A DNA stretch of 64,000 bases from Gemella haemolysans ATCC 10379 (GCF_000173915.1 NZ_ACDZ02000009.1:124001-188000); one strand, 5' to 3'. Shown: positions 43,413 to 55,316, counted from the first letter of the stretch. Translations and numbers: made by a program. The notes: a model not told the origin generated them from the sequence alone.

Positions 43413-44801
43413 TTATCTTCTTTTTTTGAAAGCAACATCTTCTTCAGCTCTATTCAGCTTTTGAAGTCTTCTGCTTCTTGCTCCACCAGCAACTGCTACA
43501 GTTTCTACTTGGTGAGTTTCTTCAACTTGAGGAGCTGGAGTTTCTACTACTGGCGCAGTTTCCACTTGTGGCGCTACCTCTACGTGTTGTTCTGGTGCAA
43601 CATTCACTTCTTGAGAAGCTTGCACTTGTTGTTCTTCTTGAACTTCATTCACAACAGCTTGTTCTTGTACTCCTTGTTGTGCATTTGGATTGAACCCTTG
43701 TGGTTGTCCTCCGTGTTGCGTATTTGGATTGAATCCTTGTGGTTGTCCTCCATGTTGCGCGTTTGGGTTGAACCCTTGTGGTTGTCCTCCATGTTGCGCG
43801 TTTGGGTTGAACCCTTGTGGTTGTCCTCCGTGTTGCGCGTTTGGATTGAACCCTTGTGGTTGTCCTCCGTGTTGCGCATTTGGATTGAACCCTTGTGGTT
43901 GTCCTCCGTGTTGTGCGTTTGGATTGAATCCTTGTGGCGCTTGCCCTTGGAATCCTTGTTGCGGGCGTCCTTGTGGTGCATTCGGATTGAATCCTTGTGG
44001 TACTTGTCCTTGGAAGCCTTGTTGTGGGCGTCCTTGTGGTGCATTCGGATTGAATCCTTGTGGTGTTTGTCCTTGGAATCCTTGTTGCGGGCGTCCTTGT
44101 GGTGCGTTTGGATTGAATCCTTGTGGCGCTTGCCCTTGGAATCCTTGATTCATACCATTGTTAAATTGCGGTTGATTCGGAATTGGATTACCGAATTGAT
44201 CATATTGAACTGGTTGTCCAAATGGATTTGCAAATTGGCTATAGTATTGTTGAGCTTGCGGTGTTTGTCTTAAGAAAAATCTAGCAAACTCACTGTTTGA
44301 GTTAGTTTCTACCGCGTTTGATGGTAGTGACATTAACACAAAGAAGAATACAATAGCATAAACCGGAGTTAATAAATACACTGAGAAATAACTTAAAATG
44401 TAATATAAAGCTATTAAAATAACAATTCCCCATGTTGCAAAACCTACATCACGTAGTCTTCTTGTGAAACTTGCAGTTAGAGGTAAAATTAAAATAAGTC
44501 CAGCTATAAGAATAAATATTCCGAATGCTAATCCTGTTTGAAGAGTAGATACTCCATCACTTAACGCTCCTCCACTAAGTAGGTAATCTGAGCTGCGGCT
44601 TGATTTTCTACCAATACTCGTAATTGAAGAAAACATACCTTGGAATACTATAACTGTTAGTAAGATAAGTCCTCCTAAAATACTCCCTACAGGAAACCAG
44701 TGTCCAGATACAGATGTATAACCTGTGAAGTCCACGAAACCTTTAAAGAAGTCTTTAAAAGAAGAACCATAAGTAACATGTTTACGTCTTTGGTCTATCA
44801 T
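43413..44801 (-). CDS. DUF805 membrane protein with Gln/Asn/Pro/Gly repeat tail
   Basis: This is a 462-residue protein. Residues 1-165 are a DUF805-type domain: FKDFFKGFVDFTGYTSVSGH, then three or four membrane segments, with RRLRDVGFATWG before the last pair. Residues about 200-370 are repeats: four 21-residue units containing QGFQGQAPQGFNPNAPQGRP and six or seven 13-residue units QHGGQPQGFNPNA (39 bases). An acidic Glu/Val/Gln region and a basic end (RRLQKLNRAEEDVAFKKRR) follow. DUF805 proteins have no proven function. The repeat tail is prion-like in composition and presumably cytoplasmic or extracellular depending on topology. Confidence 0.82.
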   Translation of the reverse strand: MIDQRRKHVTYGSSFKDFFKGFVDFTGYTSVSGHWFPVGSILGGLILLTVIVFQGMFSSITSIGRKSSRSSDYLLSGGALSDGVSTLQTGLAFGIFILIAGLILILPLTASFTRRLRDVGFATWGIVILIALYYILSYFSVYLLTPVYAIVFFFVLMSLPSNAVETNSNSEFARFFLRQTPQAQQYYSQFANPFGQPVQYDQFGNPIPNQPQFNNGMNQGFQGQAPQGFNPNAPQGRPQQGFQGQTPQGFNPNAPQGRPQQGFQGQVPQGFNPNAPQGRPQQGFQGQAPQGFNPNAQHGGQPQGFNPNAQHGGQPQGFNPNAQHGGQPQGFNPNAQHGGQPQGFNPNAQHGGQPQGFNPNTQHGGQPQGFNPNAQQGVQEQAVVNEVQEEQQVQASQEVNVAPEQHVEVAPQVETAPVVETPAPQVEETHQVETVAVAGGARSRRLQKLNRAEEDVAFKKRR

Positions 44802-45027
44802 AAAACCCTCCTATTGTAATAAAGATAAATTATATAACTATAATATAATAAAGAGTAACTATAGTCAATTGAAATATGGTTATTCTCTATAATTTTACAA
44901 CCTTTAGGAATTTAGATAAAAGTTAATTTCACACTATATTTTACATTTCCTTTCCATCAAACAGATTACTTCTATAAAAAGTAAAGGACTTATCCAAAAA
45001 CTCTAAATTTTAACAAAGTTCATAGAC

Positions 45028-45131
45028 GCAGTGGTTTATTGATATCTAAATTTGCTTTATAAAATCTTTTTAGATATTTAATAAACTGCAAGGGAGTGAC
45101 TCAACAAAATCACGATTTTTGAATCACTCCC
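45028..45131. repeat. Structured palindromic intergenic element including a terminator
   Basis: One imperfect stem pairs 45028-45050 with 45069-45089 (GCAGT...TATCTAAA with TTTAGATA...ACTGC). A second pairs GGGAGTGA (45092-45099) with TCACTCCC (45124-45131), with inner AAAATC/GATTTT matches. The second stem is 20 bases after the FabK-like stop and probably terminates it. Two adjacent palindromes suggest a dispersed repeat element. The rest of 44802-45150 shows nothing else. Confidence 0.5.
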
Positions 45132-45150
45132 CTAAGATCTAATTTATATT

Positions 45151-46077
45151 CTATATTTCTGTTTTTTCCAACACTTCTCGTGCTTCTTTTATTACATCTT
45201 CTATTATGTTTTTAACAGGGCGAATTTCATTAACTAGCCCTGCTATTTGTCCTGCCATAACAGATCCGTTTTCCACATCTCCATCATAAACAGCGCGCCT
45301 TAATGACCCTAACGTCAACTCTTCTAACTCCATAAGAGTTGAAGATTGTTCTTCTAGTTCATGATATCTTTTTGTAAGTTCATTTTTAATACTACGCACA
45401 GGTGCTCCGAATTTTTCTCCTGTTAAGGTAGTCGATGTATCGACCGCTTCTAAGATCATATTTTTATATGCATCTGTCACCGGACATTCTTCTGAAGCTA
45501 AAAATACAGTTCCCATCTGAACTCCACTCGCTCCCAAGCAATATGCCGCAGCCATTCCACGTCCATCAGCAATACCACCAGCCGCAATTACAGGAATATT
45601 CACCGCACTTGTTACCTGTGGTAATAGCGCCATAGTAGTACTAGTTCCAACATGTCCTCCAGCTTCCATACCTTCGACAACAACAGCATCACAGCCTAAC
45701 TCTTCCATTTTCACCGCAGCTTTCACAGAAGGAATAACTGGAATAACTTTTATCCCTGCTTCTTTTAAACGTGGCATGAATTTTCTAGGTGTTCCCGCCC
45801 CTGTTGTGACGATTTTGACACCTTCTTCAATAACAACATCGATTATTTCATCGATATTCGACATCATAAGCATTAGGTTAACCGCAAAAGGTTTATCGGT
45901 AAGTTCTTTACACTGTTGAATTTCTTTACGTAGTTCTTCAGGACTCACTCCCCCTGATGCCAGTATTCCTAACGCCCCAGCATTAGATACTGCTGAAACA
46001 AGTTCATGTCTCGCTATTTGAGCCATCGCTCCTTGAAAAATTGGATACTTTATCCCTAAAAGATTAGTAATTGTCAT
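45151..46077 (-). CDS. fabK: FabK-type enoyl-ACP reductase / NAD(P)H-dependent flavin oxidoreductase
   Basis: This 308-residue protein starts at ATG 46077, with GGAGG 5-6 bases upstream; the longer reading to 46137 has no SD. It matches FabK closely by eye: YPIFQGAMAQIA, GALGILASGG, VIEEGVKIVTTGAG, EGMEAGGHVG, IPVIAAGGIADGRGMAAA, GVQMGTVFLASEEC and PVRSIKNELT. FabK is an FMN enzyme performing the last reduction of fatty-acid elongation. Nitronate monooxygenases share the fold, but the motif pattern favours FabK. It is not in a fab gene cluster; the upstream neighbour is a YeiH-type exporter. Confidence 0.85.
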   Translation of the reverse strand: MTITNLLGIKYPIFQGAMAQIARHELVSAVSNAGALGILASGGVSPEELRKEIQQCKELTDKPFAVNLMLMMSNIDEIIDVVIEEGVKIVTTGAGTPRKFMPRLKEAGIKVIPVIPSVKAAVKMEELGCDAVVVEGMEAGGHVGTSTTMALLPQVTSAVNIPVIAAGGIADGRGMAAAYCLGASGVQMGTVFLASEECPVTDAYKNMILEAVDTSTTLTGEKFGAPVRSIKNELTKRYHELEEQSSTLMELEELTLGSLRRAVYDGDVENGSVMAGQIAGLVNEIRPVKNIIEDVIKEAREVLEKTEI

Positions 46078-46151
46078 AACTATCCTCCAACATTTTATTA
46101 TTTTTAATTCCACCTGGCTACACTTCTTAAAAAACACGCTTAGTCGTCTAA

Positions 46152-47138
46152 TTAGAAAATAAATTTAGCAACTATGTAGCAAACTACCATTAAAATCACC
46201 GATGATAAGAAGCACGCTGTGAATACTCGCACACCACGTTCTTTAATAACTTTAAAGTTAACACTCATACCAAGAGCTGCCATTGCCATACCTAAGAAGA
46301 TATACGCTGCATCAACGAAATAAGGTGCTAATGGTTTTAAGAAAGTAACATAGCTTCCTAAAATACTCATAAAGATAAATCCTAAAATAAAGTACGGCAT
46401 CGGAACTTTACCTTTTGTTTCATCTTGAGTTTTTTTATTAACTACAATTAGCACACCTGCCACAACAATAAGCATAAGAACACGTGACAACTTAGTAAGA
46501 ATCGCAGCATCAAGAGCTACTTGACCACCTGCTCCTCCTGCAGCTACCGCATGAGCTATTTCATGAAGACTTCCTCCGGTAAATACTCCGTAGTTATACT
46601 CATCGAGACCTAAATAAGGTTGCAAGGCTACTTCTATCAAGGTAAATACTGTACCAAGTATCGCTACTACCGCAACAGCAAGAACACTGTTATCTGTTTT
46701 CGCACGAAGTTGACCACTTACCCCCATAACTGCCGCAGCACCACAGATACCACAACCACATGAAGAAAGCAAGGCAAGTTCATGATCAACTTTAAACGCA
46801 CGACACATAAAGTAAGTTAAAGTAATCATGAATAGTACAATAAAGAAAGCAACGACTAATGTTTTCTTCCCTTCGGCTAAAAGTCTATCTAACGCTAGCT
46901 TAAATCCGAGTAAAATTATCCCAAGGCGCAAGAACTTATTACTTATAAACGGAATATCCGCCTTAACCTGTTCTTTCAATCCTTTTGACGTTTGTAACGT
47001 CATACCGATAACAAGCGCAATTACCAAGTGTCCAAAAAGTTTTAACGCTGGTACTTGCGCAAGATATTTCGCCACTAACGAAATAACTAACATTATACCT
47101 AAGGTATAATAAAAATTAACACTCTTAAATCTTTCCAT
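46152..47138 (-). CDS. YeiH-family putative sulfate exporter
   Basis: This 328-residue integral membrane protein has about ten segments. Conserved signatures of the Cons_hypoth698 (YeiH) family are visible: LVIALVIGMTLQTSKGLKEQ, FLRLGIILLGFKLAL, LSSCGCGICGAAAVMG and GVFTGGSLHEIAHAVAAG. Transport of sulfate or other small anions is suggested for the family but not well proven. It is likely co-transcribed with the FabK-like gene 74 bases downstream. Confidence 0.88.
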   Translation of the reverse strand: MERFKSVNFYYTLGIMLVISLVAKYLAQVPALKLFGHLVIALVIGMTLQTSKGLKEQVKADIPFISNKFLRLGIILLGFKLALDRLLAEGKKTLVVAFFIVLFMITLTYFMCRAFKVDHELALLSSCGCGICGAAAVMGVSGQLRAKTDNSVLAVAVVAILGTVFTLIEVALQPYLGLDEYNYGVFTGGSLHEIAHAVAAGGAGGQVALDAAILTKLSRVLMLIVVAGVLIVVNKKTQDETKGKVPMPYFILGFIFMSILGSYVTFLKPLAPYFVDAAYIFLGMAMAALGMSVNFKVIKERGVRVFTACFLSSVILMVVCYIVAKFIF

Positions 47139-47291
47139 AAAAGATTTCCCCTTTTATAATATTTGTTAAAAAGTACATATAGCTTAATTATACTACTTAC
47201 CGTACTTCTCTTCAAGGAATCATAAGAATTAATAATATCCATCAATAGTTTTTCAAATATAAATTTCAATAAATTTCTAAAACTCTATAAT

Positions 47292-47325
47292 AAAAAGACG
47301 TAACTTTTAAAGCAACGTCTTTTAT
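47292..47325 (-). terminator. Terminator of the YjiH-type gene
   Basis: AAAGACGT (47294-47301) pairs with ACGTCTTT (47315-47322), with flanking A/T runs, 10 bases past the stop at 47333. Confidence 0.7.
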
Positions 47326-47332
47326 AATTCTA

Positions 47333-48508
47333 TTATCCTAATAGTACAAACAAGTAGTGGGCTACAATACCCGCGACTATACCACCTATTGTGTGAGAAA
47401 GAATGGCTTTTGAAGATAATTTTCTAACTCCAAGCGCATCCATCATACCGATATGTGTACTTAAGTATCCACTCCAACACATTCCCATCGCTGTAAATAC
47501 TGCGATATCATTTGGTCCAATAAGACCGCTTCTTAAAAATTCTGGTACCAACGAGATTGCTCCACCCACAGCTCCTAAAGCTGTAATCGGAAAGGCAATC
47601 GCTTCTGCAGAGTGGAATCCAAATAGTGGTTCAAGAATAAATTTTAATTTTTCACCTAACCAAGGTAGGAAACCTACGCCTTCATAAGCTGCTCCAGTAT
47701 ATCCTCCAGCAGGCATTTTGAATGTTAACATCATTACAAAAGTACAAACGATAAGCACTCCTGGAATAATAGCCATACCCATTTCTACTCCTACTTTACC
47801 ACCTTCTAAGATAGTATCTAGAGTACGTTGAAATAGATTGCCATCTCGTACGATTCTAACTTTATCCAGTGATTGACCTTCAACTTCAGCATCTACAACT
47901 GGATCTTCAGCTTCATCCCCGTAGTATTTCTTAGTTTGTCTTAACATTAGACGCACACTTATTATACTACCTATAATAGCTCCGACATTTCCAATAATCG
48001 CCGCTTTAACAAAACCAGCTCCTTGTCCCATCATAAACATCGTTACGATAAGCCCCATACCAAATGCTGTCCCTAAGTTACATAACGCTGGAACTTGGTA
48101 TTTTTTGAAGAACGCTATAAAACGTTTATCTTTAGAGAATGGAATAATTGCTGGATTATCTGATAAATACGTCGCTACTGCTCCAGTTACACTTGCTCCA
48201 GGCATTCCCCAAAGAGGTTTCATAAGCGGTGCAAATATTTTATTAATTAATGCTATTGCCCCAAATTCTGATAACAGAGCACTTATTGCTCCAGCAATAA
48301 CAGCCATCGCCATAATGAAAAATACTGTATTCAGTAATAAATCATGAGCTGTTGCCATCATAGTTTTAAACATAAGCGGTGTTCCCATTTTTCTCGCCAT
48401 AAATCCAAATATTGAGAAGAATATCGCTAAAAAGACAAATGTTTCCAAACTTACAGCCTTTTTAACAACTACATTCTTTTTATGTTTTCTTGTTGTTTCT
48501 TTGCTCAT
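47333..48508 (-). CDS. YjiH-family membrane protein with nucleoside-recognition (Gate) domain
   Basis: This 391-residue protein starts at ATG 48508; the 48526 ATG reading contains the SD (AAAGGAAG) within itself. A basic N-terminus (MSKETTRKHKKNVVVKK) is followed by about eight membrane segments. GASVTGAVATYLSDNPAIIPF and GMCWSGYLSTHIGMMDALGV are typical of YjiH/Gate-domain proteins, which may transport nucleosides or ions. Function unproven. No operon partner. Confidence 0.85.
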   Translation of the reverse strand: MSKETTRKHKKNVVVKKAVSLETFVFLAIFFSIFGFMARKMGTPLMFKTMMATAHDLLLNTVFFIMAMAVIAGAISALLSEFGAIALINKIFAPLMKPLWGMPGASVTGAVATYLSDNPAIIPFSKDKRFIAFFKKYQVPALCNLGTAFGMGLIVTMFMMGQGAGFVKAAIIGNVGAIIGSIISVRLMLRQTKKYYGDEAEDPVVDAEVEGQSLDKVRIVRDGNLFQRTLDTILEGGKVGVEMGMAIIPGVLIVCTFVMMLTFKMPAGGYTGAAYEGVGFLPWLGEKLKFILEPLFGFHSAEAIAFPITALGAVGGAISLVPEFLRSGLIGPNDIAVFTAMGMCWSGYLSTHIGMMDALGVRKLSSKAILSHTIGGIVAGIVAHYLFVLLG

Positions 48509-48935
48509 AAAAAATCTTCCTTTCATATATTTTTTTGTTCTAATATTTTATTTTCAACTTCGATCTCCTTAAACTGTAATAATACAATTTAATTTACACA
48601 TTATACCATAAAACCTTTGGTGTCGCAACTATTTCTATAGTATGATAACTAATTAAAGTACGATTTTCAGAATATAATGATTTCTCAAGATATTATAGCT
48701 AATTATCCTCTTCTATTTTTAACTATTTCTTTCACTATACTCTAAAATATCTCCTTATTTTATAAACATTAATTTTTTATAAATTTTATCATTTATATAT
48801 CTTCAACCTTAACATATTTACATTTTTTAATCTATAGACTAACACTTTAGATAAAATAACAATATTTATTATTCTAAATATTCACAAACAAAAAAAAATT
48901 ATTGAATTTATTCTACTCTATTTAAGCTAGATTAA
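48509..48935. other. AT-rich divergent promoter region
   Basis: This lies between the minus-strand YjiH gene and the + strand M26 protease. No ORF and no strong structure were seen. Confidence 0.4.
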
Positions 48936-48964
48936 TTGCAATAACATACCTTTTTTGATAGAAT
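48936..48964 (+). promoter_or_regulatory. Promoter of the M26 protease gene
   Basis: TTGCAA (48936-48941), a 17-base spacer and TAGAAT (48959-48964), 39 bases upstream of the ATG at 49004. An AGGAG SD follows. Confidence 0.6.
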
Positions 48965-49003
48965 TAAAAGGCAACAAAAAAATGTATAGGAGAAAAAAAA
49001 TTA

Positions 49004-52000
49004 ATGCGATTGAAAAATGAAAATAATAATAAAATTTTAAAGTTTTCAATTAGAAAATTATCTCTTGGTGCAGCACCGGTTGTAATCGGAGCTTTATTTT
49101 TTGGAAGTCATGCACCAAGCGAAGCGCTTGCCAATGAAAACAACTCAAGCGTTAAGTATACTTACTTAGCTGAAAACGAATTAACCGAAGCTGAAAAAAG
49201 CTTAATCAAGAGAAGTATACCTCAAAATGTAAAAAACAACGAAACATATTATATGGTTTATAAAAAAGAAGCTAAAACTTCTTCTAAAATTAAATCATTG
49301 CCAAATACTGGGCAAAGCTCACTACCTGTAGCTGGACTTGGAATTGGAACTGCGGTATTAGTAGTTCTTTTAATGTCTAAAAAACATAGAAACAAAGTTC
49401 TTAGCGTTGTGTTAATCGGAGCTATGGGACAAAGCATAGTTATGCCTTATCAATCATTTGCTTTTGAAAACAAAGAGTTAGTACGCTACAACACACAAAC
49501 AACAGTTGCTAATTCTAGTGAACTTGCGAATGGTGTAATCAATATCGATGGATATCGTTATGTTGGATATTTCACTCTTAGTGATTTAGGTGTATTACCT
49601 CAATCGGAACAAAAAGTTCTTCCAAAACCAACACAACCTATCGTTGAGCCGACACAACCTACTCCAACACCTAAGGTTGAGTACAAAACAACACCTGAAA
49701 CAGCACCTAAAACATTAGTAGAAAACAAACCTGAACTAAAATCTACTACTGAAGCTGTTCCTTTCAAAACTGTTGAACAACCAGATGCTACTTTACCAAA
49801 AGGGCAAACTAAAGTTGTCCAAGAAGGAGTTAATGGTGAACAAATCGTATTCAGCGAAGTGACTACTGTTGATGGTAAATCTACTAGCAAAGTTATCAAA
49901 ACTTCAATTACAAAACAACCTGTGAATAAGATTACCGCCGTAGGAACTAAAGAGGCAGTCAGACCTCAACCAATCGAAGTTAAACCAAATAAACCAGAAG
50001 CTCCAAAGCCTGTAGCAGTTAAAGGAACTCAAGAACCTGGTAAAGAAGGACAATCTTTAACTCAACCAGAACTTCCTGTAGCTCCAAAACCTGAAGAGAC
50101 TAAACCTACTCCTCAACCGGAAACTCCAAAACCTGAGGAAACTAAACCTACTCCTCAACCGGAGACTACAAAACCTGAGGAAACTAAACCTACTCCTCAA
50201 CCGGAAACTCCAAAACCTGAGGAAACTAAACCTACTCCTCAACCGGAAACTCCAAAACCTGAGGAAAAAATTGACAAAACAGCTCTAAAAGCTCAAATTG
50301 ATAGAGCTCTTGCACTTGTTCCTGCTGATTACTCTGCAGCAAGCTACAACGCTCTTAAACCGATTTTAGCAGCTGCGCAAAACGTCTACGCTTCTGACTC
50401 TGTAAAACAACCTGAAGTAGATAGCGAAACAGCTAAACTTAAAGCTGCTATCGATGCACTAAGCGTTGATAAAACAGACTTAAACAAAACTATCGCAGAT
50501 GCGAAATCAAAAACTAAAGAACACTACAGTGATACATCTTGGGCAAACCTTCAATCTGTATTATCTGAAGCTGAAAAAGTTACAAACAATCCTGCAGCTA
50601 AACAAAGCGAAGTAGATCACATTAACGAGAAACTTAAAGCTGCTATTACTGGATTAAATACAGACAAGACTGAACTTGAAAAACAACTTGCTGTTGCTAA
50701 GTCTAAGACAGAAACTGACTTCAGCCCTGCGACTTGGTCTGCATTAGAAGAAGCGAAAAATGCTGCTCAAGCCGTAGAAGACAATGCTACTGCTACTCAA
50801 GCTCAAATCGATGAAGCTGCTAAGAAACTTAAAGCTGCTATCGATGCGCTTAATGTTGATAAAACAAAATTACAAGAACAAATAGCAATTGCAAAAACTA
50901 AACAAGAAGCTGACTATAGCCCTAAAACTTGGAATGACTTCAAAAATGCTGAAATAAAAGCTAAAGAAATCAACGACCAAACTGCTCCACTTCCTAAACA
51001 AAGTGAAATAGATGCGGCTACTAAAGCTCTTCAAGACGCTATTAAAGCTCTTGCTGTAGATAAAACTGCATTACAAAATGCTATTAACACAGCTAACAGT
51101 AAACGTAAAGAAGAATACACTACTCAAACATGGAAAACTTTAGAAGAAGCCCTTGCAGCAGCAAACCCTGTAAATGCAGATGGTGCTACTACTCAAAGTA
51201 AAGTGAATGCAGCTACTGAAAAATTAGAACAAGCTATCAAAAACTTAGTTCCATTAACTGAGAAACCAATACTAAAATTTAAAAATACTGACAAAAAAGT
51301 ATTAGCTAAAGAGGTAGTTGCTAAGTATTCTCTAGAAAATCCAACTAAGACAAAAATTAAATCAATTACAGCTACTCTGAAAAAAGATGGGGCAGTTGTT
51401 AAGACTATTAATTTATCAGAAAATAATTTAGATGCATTATTAGATAATCTAAAATACTACCAAGAATACACTCTATCTACTACTATGGTTTACGATAGAG
51501 GTAACGGTGAAGAAACTGAAACCTTAGAAGATCAACCAATCCGATTAGATCTTAAAAAAGTTGAAATTAAAAATATTAAAGAAACAAGCTTAATAAGTGT
51601 TGATCCTGAAGGTAATGAAACAGATATCAGTTTACTTTCAGAAAATCCAGGAAATGTAGCTCCACTTTATCTACGAGTTACAACTCATGATAATAAAGTG
51701 ACAAGACTTTCTGTTGATAAAATTGAAGAAGTAGTTAAAGATGGAAAAACTTTATATAAAGTTACTGCAACAGCTCCTGATTTAGTTCAACACACAGATT
51801 CTACTAAATTAGCCAATGAGTATGTTCATTACTTCGAAAAACAAAAATTAAAAGAAGGTAATGTTTATTATAACTTCAACGAGCTTATAAAAGATATGCA
51901 AGCTAATCCTACTGGAGAGTTCAAACTTGGTGCAGATCTTAATGCAGCAAATGTACCTACACCAAGTAAACAATACGTAACAAATACCTTTAAAGGTAAA

Positions 52001-55000
52001 TTATCAAGTAATGGGGATAATCATTTTACGATTCATAATATGGCTCGACCGTTATTTAATAGAGTTGAGAATGCACACATTCATGATATTAACCTAGGTA
52101 ATGTAGACATCAATATGCCTTGGGCTAACAAAACAGCTCCATTAGGAGATATGTTTAAAAATAGTACCATAGAGAATATTAAAGTAACAGGTAATGTTGT
52201 TGGTAACAATGATGTTACTGGTATGGTTAATAAACTTGATGAATCTAATATGAGAAACGTTGCATTTATCGGTAATATCGAGAGTGTTGGAGATAAAGGT
52301 TGGTGGTCTGGTGGACTTGTCAGTGAAAGCTGGAGAAGTAACGTTGACAGTTCATATGTAGATGCTAACATTAAAGCCAACAACGCTAAATTTGGTGGAC
52401 TTGTTGCTAAAGTTAACCATGGGGGAAATCCTAATGATGTGAAACAAAAAGGTCGTTTAACAAAATCAGTTGTTAAAGGAACTATGACACTTAAAACGAA
52501 CAATCAAAGCGGTGGTTTAATTCACGAAAACTATGATTGGGGTTGGGTTGAAAACAACGTTAGTATGATGAAGGTAAATAATGGAGAAATCATGTATGGT
52601 TCAGGTTCTGTTGATTCTGGCGATCCATATTTCGGATTTGATTACTTTAAGAATAACGTTTATGTGAATGATGTCGCATCTGGTAATATTTCTTATAATC
52701 GTTCAAAACAAATTAAAGGTGTTTCTCAAGCTGAAGCTGATAAACGAATTGAATCGTTTGGAATTACCGCTGACAAGTATGCGATTAACGATCCTATTAC
52801 GAATACACTAAACAACATCAAACCAAAATCTGATACGTATAAAGATACTCAAGATTACAAAGCAGACCGAGAACTTGCTTACCGTAACATCGAAAAACTT
52901 CAACCATTCTACAATAAAGAGTGGATTATAAACCAAGGTAATAAGATTCCAGCAGATTCTAAATTATTAACTACAGAGGTGTTATCTGTTACAGGTATGA
53001 AAGACGGTCAATTCGTGACTGACTTATCTAACGTTGATAAGATTATGATCCACTATGCGGATGGTACTAAAGAAGAAAAAACTATTACTCAAAAAGAATC
53101 TCAAGTACAACAAGTTCGTGAATATAGTATTGAAGGATTAGGTGATATTGTCTACACACCAAATATGGTTGTTAAAGATAGAACACAATTAATCAGCGAT
53201 ATTAAAGCGAAATTAGACGGTGTAAATCTTGATTCACCTGAAGTTAAAGCTATTTCTGGTAATGTAGCTTCATTATTCCTTGAAGAAAGCTTCAAAGAAA
53301 CTAAAGAGAACTTAGAAAAACTTGTTAAACAACTTGTTGAAAATGAAGACCATCAGTTAAATAAAGATGCTGCAGCTATGAAATCTCTTCTTAAAAAAGT
53401 AGAAGACAACAAAGCTAAAATTATGATGGGTCTTACTTATTTAAATCGTTATTATGGATTTAAATACAATGATATGAGCATTAAAGACCTTATGATGTTC
53501 AAACCTGATTTCTATGGTAAGAATGTTAGTGTTCTTGATAGACTAATTCAAATTGGTTCTAGTGAGAAAAACTTAAAAGGGGATAGAACCCAAGATGCTT
53601 ACCGTGATGTGATTGCGGGAGCAACAGGTAAAGGTAACTTAAATGACTTCTTAACATATAACATGAAGTTATTTACAGAAGATACTGACATGAATGTGTG
53701 GTATAAGAAAGCTATTTCTCACACTAACTATGTAGTTGAGAAACAATCATCTAACCCTGATTTTGCTAATAAGAAATATCACTTATATGAAAACTTAAAT
53801 AACGGTGAACATGGTCGATACATTTTACCACTTCTTAATACTAAGAAGGCTCACATGTTCCTAATTTCAACGTACAATACGTTAGCATTTAGTGCTTTTG
53901 AGAAATATGGTAAGAATACAGAAGCTGAACGCGAAGCGTTCAAGAAAGAAATTGACTTACGTGCACAAGAGCAAATCAATTACTTAGACTTCTGGTCTAG
54001 ACTTGCCGCTGATAATGTACGTAATCAGTTGTTGAAATCTGAAAACATGGTTCCATCAGCAATTTGGGATAACCAAGATGTTCCAGGTAATGGATGGGCT
54101 GATAGAATGGGTCATAACAAGAATGGTGACTATGCTCCAGTTCGTGAGTTTTATGGACCTACAGGTAAATGGCACGGATATAACGGTATGGGGGCATACG
54201 CTTATATCTTTACTAATCCACAAAACTCAGAAGCTGTATATTACATCATCTCTAGTATGATTAGTGACTTTGGTACTTCTGCATTCACTCATGAAACTAC
54301 ACATATTAATGACCGTATGGCATACTTAGGAACATGGCGTCACCGTGAAGGAACAGATGTTGAAGCATTTGCTCAAGGTATGTTACAATCTCCATCACTA
54401 TCAAATCCAAATGGTGAATATGGTGCATTAGGATTAAACATGGCTTACGAACGTAAAAATGATGGAAATCAAATTTACAACTACAATCCTAATATATTAA
54501 GTAGTCGTGAGAAAATTGACCACTACATGAAGAATTACAATGAATCTATGATGATGCTTGATTATTTAGAAGCTGAATCTGTAATTAAGAAAAACACTGG
54601 AACTAACGACAAGTGGTTCAAGAGAATCGATAAGAAATATCGTGAAAAAGCTGATCGTAATGGGTTAATCGGTGCACCTCACCAATGGGATCTAGTTCGT
54701 GATCTAAACGACACTGAGAAAACTATGACTCTTACAACTATCGATCAACTAGTAGATAATAACTTCGCTACTAAACACGGTCTACCAGGTAACGGTCATT
54801 ACCGTACTGAAGGATTTGATTCTGCCTATACAGTAGTTAATATGATGACTGGTATTTACGGTGGTAATACGAGTGAAAGTGCCGTTGGTTCAATCTCATT
54901 CAAACACAATACATTCCGTATGTGGGGGTACTTCGGTTACCTTAACGGATTCTTAGGTTATGCTTCTAACAAATACAAACAAGAATCTAAAGCCGCTGGT

Positions 55001-55306
55001 AAGCAAGGTCTTGGTGATGACTTTATCATCCAAAAAGTTTCTAATGGTAGATTTAACACATTAGAAGCTTGGAAGAAAGAGTGGTATAAAGAAGTTAAAG
55101 CTAAAGCTGAGAAAGGCTTCGTTGAAATCGAGATTGATGGTGAGAAAATCTCAACATATGCAAGATTACAAGAGCTATTCGATGCTGCAGTTGAGAAAGA
55201 CCTTCAAGCTAATAAATTTGATAATACAGTTAATCTTAAGTGGAAAGTGTACAAAGCACTTCTTCATAAATCAGATGGATTTGCCGGAAAACTTTTTAAA
55301 GATTAA
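49004..55306 (+). CDS. M26-family zinc metalloprotease (IgA1-protease/Zmp type) with N-terminal LPNTG
   Basis: This is a 2100-residue surface protease. The N-terminus has a YSIRK-like signal ([17 protein letters not shown]), then LPNTG at 99-103 followed by membrane segments. This N-terminal sorting-motif layout is characteristic of the IgA1 protease/Zmp family. Next come a G5-type domain (about 225-330), a [14 protein letters not shown] repeat (14 residues, about four copies), five FIVAR-like helical modules (about 425-750) and a GLUG-like beta-helical region (about 1010-1150). The catalytic domain has HETTH at 1763-1767 and a probable third zinc ligand E1787. The family cleaves host proteins such as the IgA1 hinge; the exact substrate is unknown here. 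It is intact and has its own promoter and terminator. Confidence 0.93.
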   Translation: MRLKNENNNKILKFSIRKLSLGAAPVVIGALFFGSHAPSEALANENNSSVKYTYLAENELTEAEKSLIKRSIPQNVKNNETYYMVYKKEAKTSSKIKSLPNTGQSSLPVAGLGIGTAVLVVLLMSKKHRNKVLSVVLIGAMGQSIVMPYQSFAFENKELVRYNTQTTVANSSELANGVINIDGYRYVGYFTLSDLGVLPQSEQKVLPKPTQPIVEPTQPTPTPKVEYKTTPETAPKTLVENKPELKSTTEAVPFKTVEQPDATLPKGQTKVVQEGVNGEQIVFSEVTTVDGKSTSKVIKTSITKQPVNKITAVGTKEAVRPQPIEVKPNKPEAPKPVAVKGTQEPGKEGQSLTQPELPVAPKPEETKPTPQPETPKPEETKPTPQPETTKPEETKPTPQPETPKPEETKPTPQPETPKPEEKIDKTALKAQIDRALALVPADYSAASYNALKPILAAAQNVYASDSVKQPEVDSETAKLKAAIDALSVDKTDLNKTIADAKSKTKEHYSDTSWANLQSVLSEAEKVTNNPAAKQSEVDHINEKLKAAITGLNTDKTELEKQLAVAKSKTETDFSPATWSALEEAKNAAQAVEDNATATQAQIDEAAKKLKAAIDALNVDKTKLQEQIAIAKTKQEADYSPKTWNDFKNAEIKAKEINDQTAPLPKQSEIDAATKALQDAIKALAVDKTALQNAINTANSKRKEEYTTQTWKTLEEALAAANPVNADGATTQSKVNAATEKLEQAIKNLVPLTEKPILKFKNTDKKVLAKEVVAKYSLENPTKTKIKSITATLKKDGAVVKTINLSENNLDALLDNLKYYQEYTLSTTMVYDRGNGEETETLEDQPIRLDLKKVEIKNIKETSLISVDPEGNETDISLLSENPGNVAPLYLRVTTHDNKVTRLSVDKIEEVVKDGKTLYKVTATAPDLVQHTDSTKLANEYVHYFEKQKLKEGNVYYNFNELIKDMQANPTGEFKLGADLNAANVPTPSKQYVTNTFKGKLSSNGDNHFTIHNMARPLFNRVENAHIHDINLGNVDINMPWANKTAPLGDMFKNSTIENIKVTGNVVGNNDVTGMVNKLDESNMRNVAFIGNIESVGDKGWWSGGLVSESWRSNVDSSYVDANIKANNAKFGGLVAKVNHGGNPNDVKQKGRLTKSVVKGTMTLKTNNQSGGLIHENYDWGWVENNVSMMKVNNGEIMYGSGSVDSGDPYFGFDYFKNNVYVNDVASGNISYNRSKQIKGVSQAEADKRIESFGITADKYAINDPITNTLNNIKPKSDTYKDTQDYKADRELAYRNIEKLQPFYNKEWIINQGNKIPADSKLLTTEVLSVTGMKDGQFVTDLSNVDKIMIHYADGTKEEKTITQKESQVQQVREYSIEGLGDIVYTPNMVVKDRTQLISDIKAKLDGVNLDSPEVKAISGNVASLFLEESFKETKENLEKLVKQLVENEDHQLNKDAAAMKSLLKKVEDNKAKIMMGLTYLNRYYGFKYNDMSIKDLMMFKPDFYGKNVSVLDRLIQIGSSEKNLKGDRTQDAYRDVIAGATGKGNLNDFLTYNMKLFTEDTDMNVWYKKAISHTNYVVEKQSSNPDFANKKYHLYENLNNGEHGRYILPLLNTKKAHMFLISTYNTLAFSAFEKYGKNTEAEREAFKKEIDLRAQEQINYLDFWSRLAADNVRNQLLKSENMVPSAIWDNQDVPGNGWADRMGHNKNGDYAPVREFYGPTGKWHGYNGMGAYAYIFTNPQNSEAVYYIISSMISDFGTSAFTHETTHINDRMAYLGTWRHREGTDVEAFAQGMLQSPSLSNPNGEYGALGLNMAYERKNDGNQIYNYNPNILSSREKIDHYMKNYNESMMMLDYLEAESVIKKNTGTNDKWFKRIDKKYREKADRNGLIGAPHQWDLVRDLNDTEKTMTLTTIDQLVDNNFATKHGLPGNGHYRTEGFDSAYTVVNMMTGIYGGNTSESAVGSISFKHNTFRMWGYFGYLNGFLGYASNKYKQESKAAGKQGLGDDFIIQKVSNGRFNTLEAWKKEWYKEVKAKAEKGFVEIEIDGEKISTYARLQELFDAAVEKDLQANKFDNTVNLKWKVYKALLHKSDGFAGKLFKD

Positions 55307-55316
55307 TTTAAATAAC

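Noticed and set aside
43690-44148. Regular 39-bp repeats resembling a CRISPR array, and a Cys-rich + strand ORF (CGCPPCC units)
   Set aside because: There are no unique spacers. The repeats are explained by the minus-strand QGFNPNA coding repeats and the + strand frame is their shadow.
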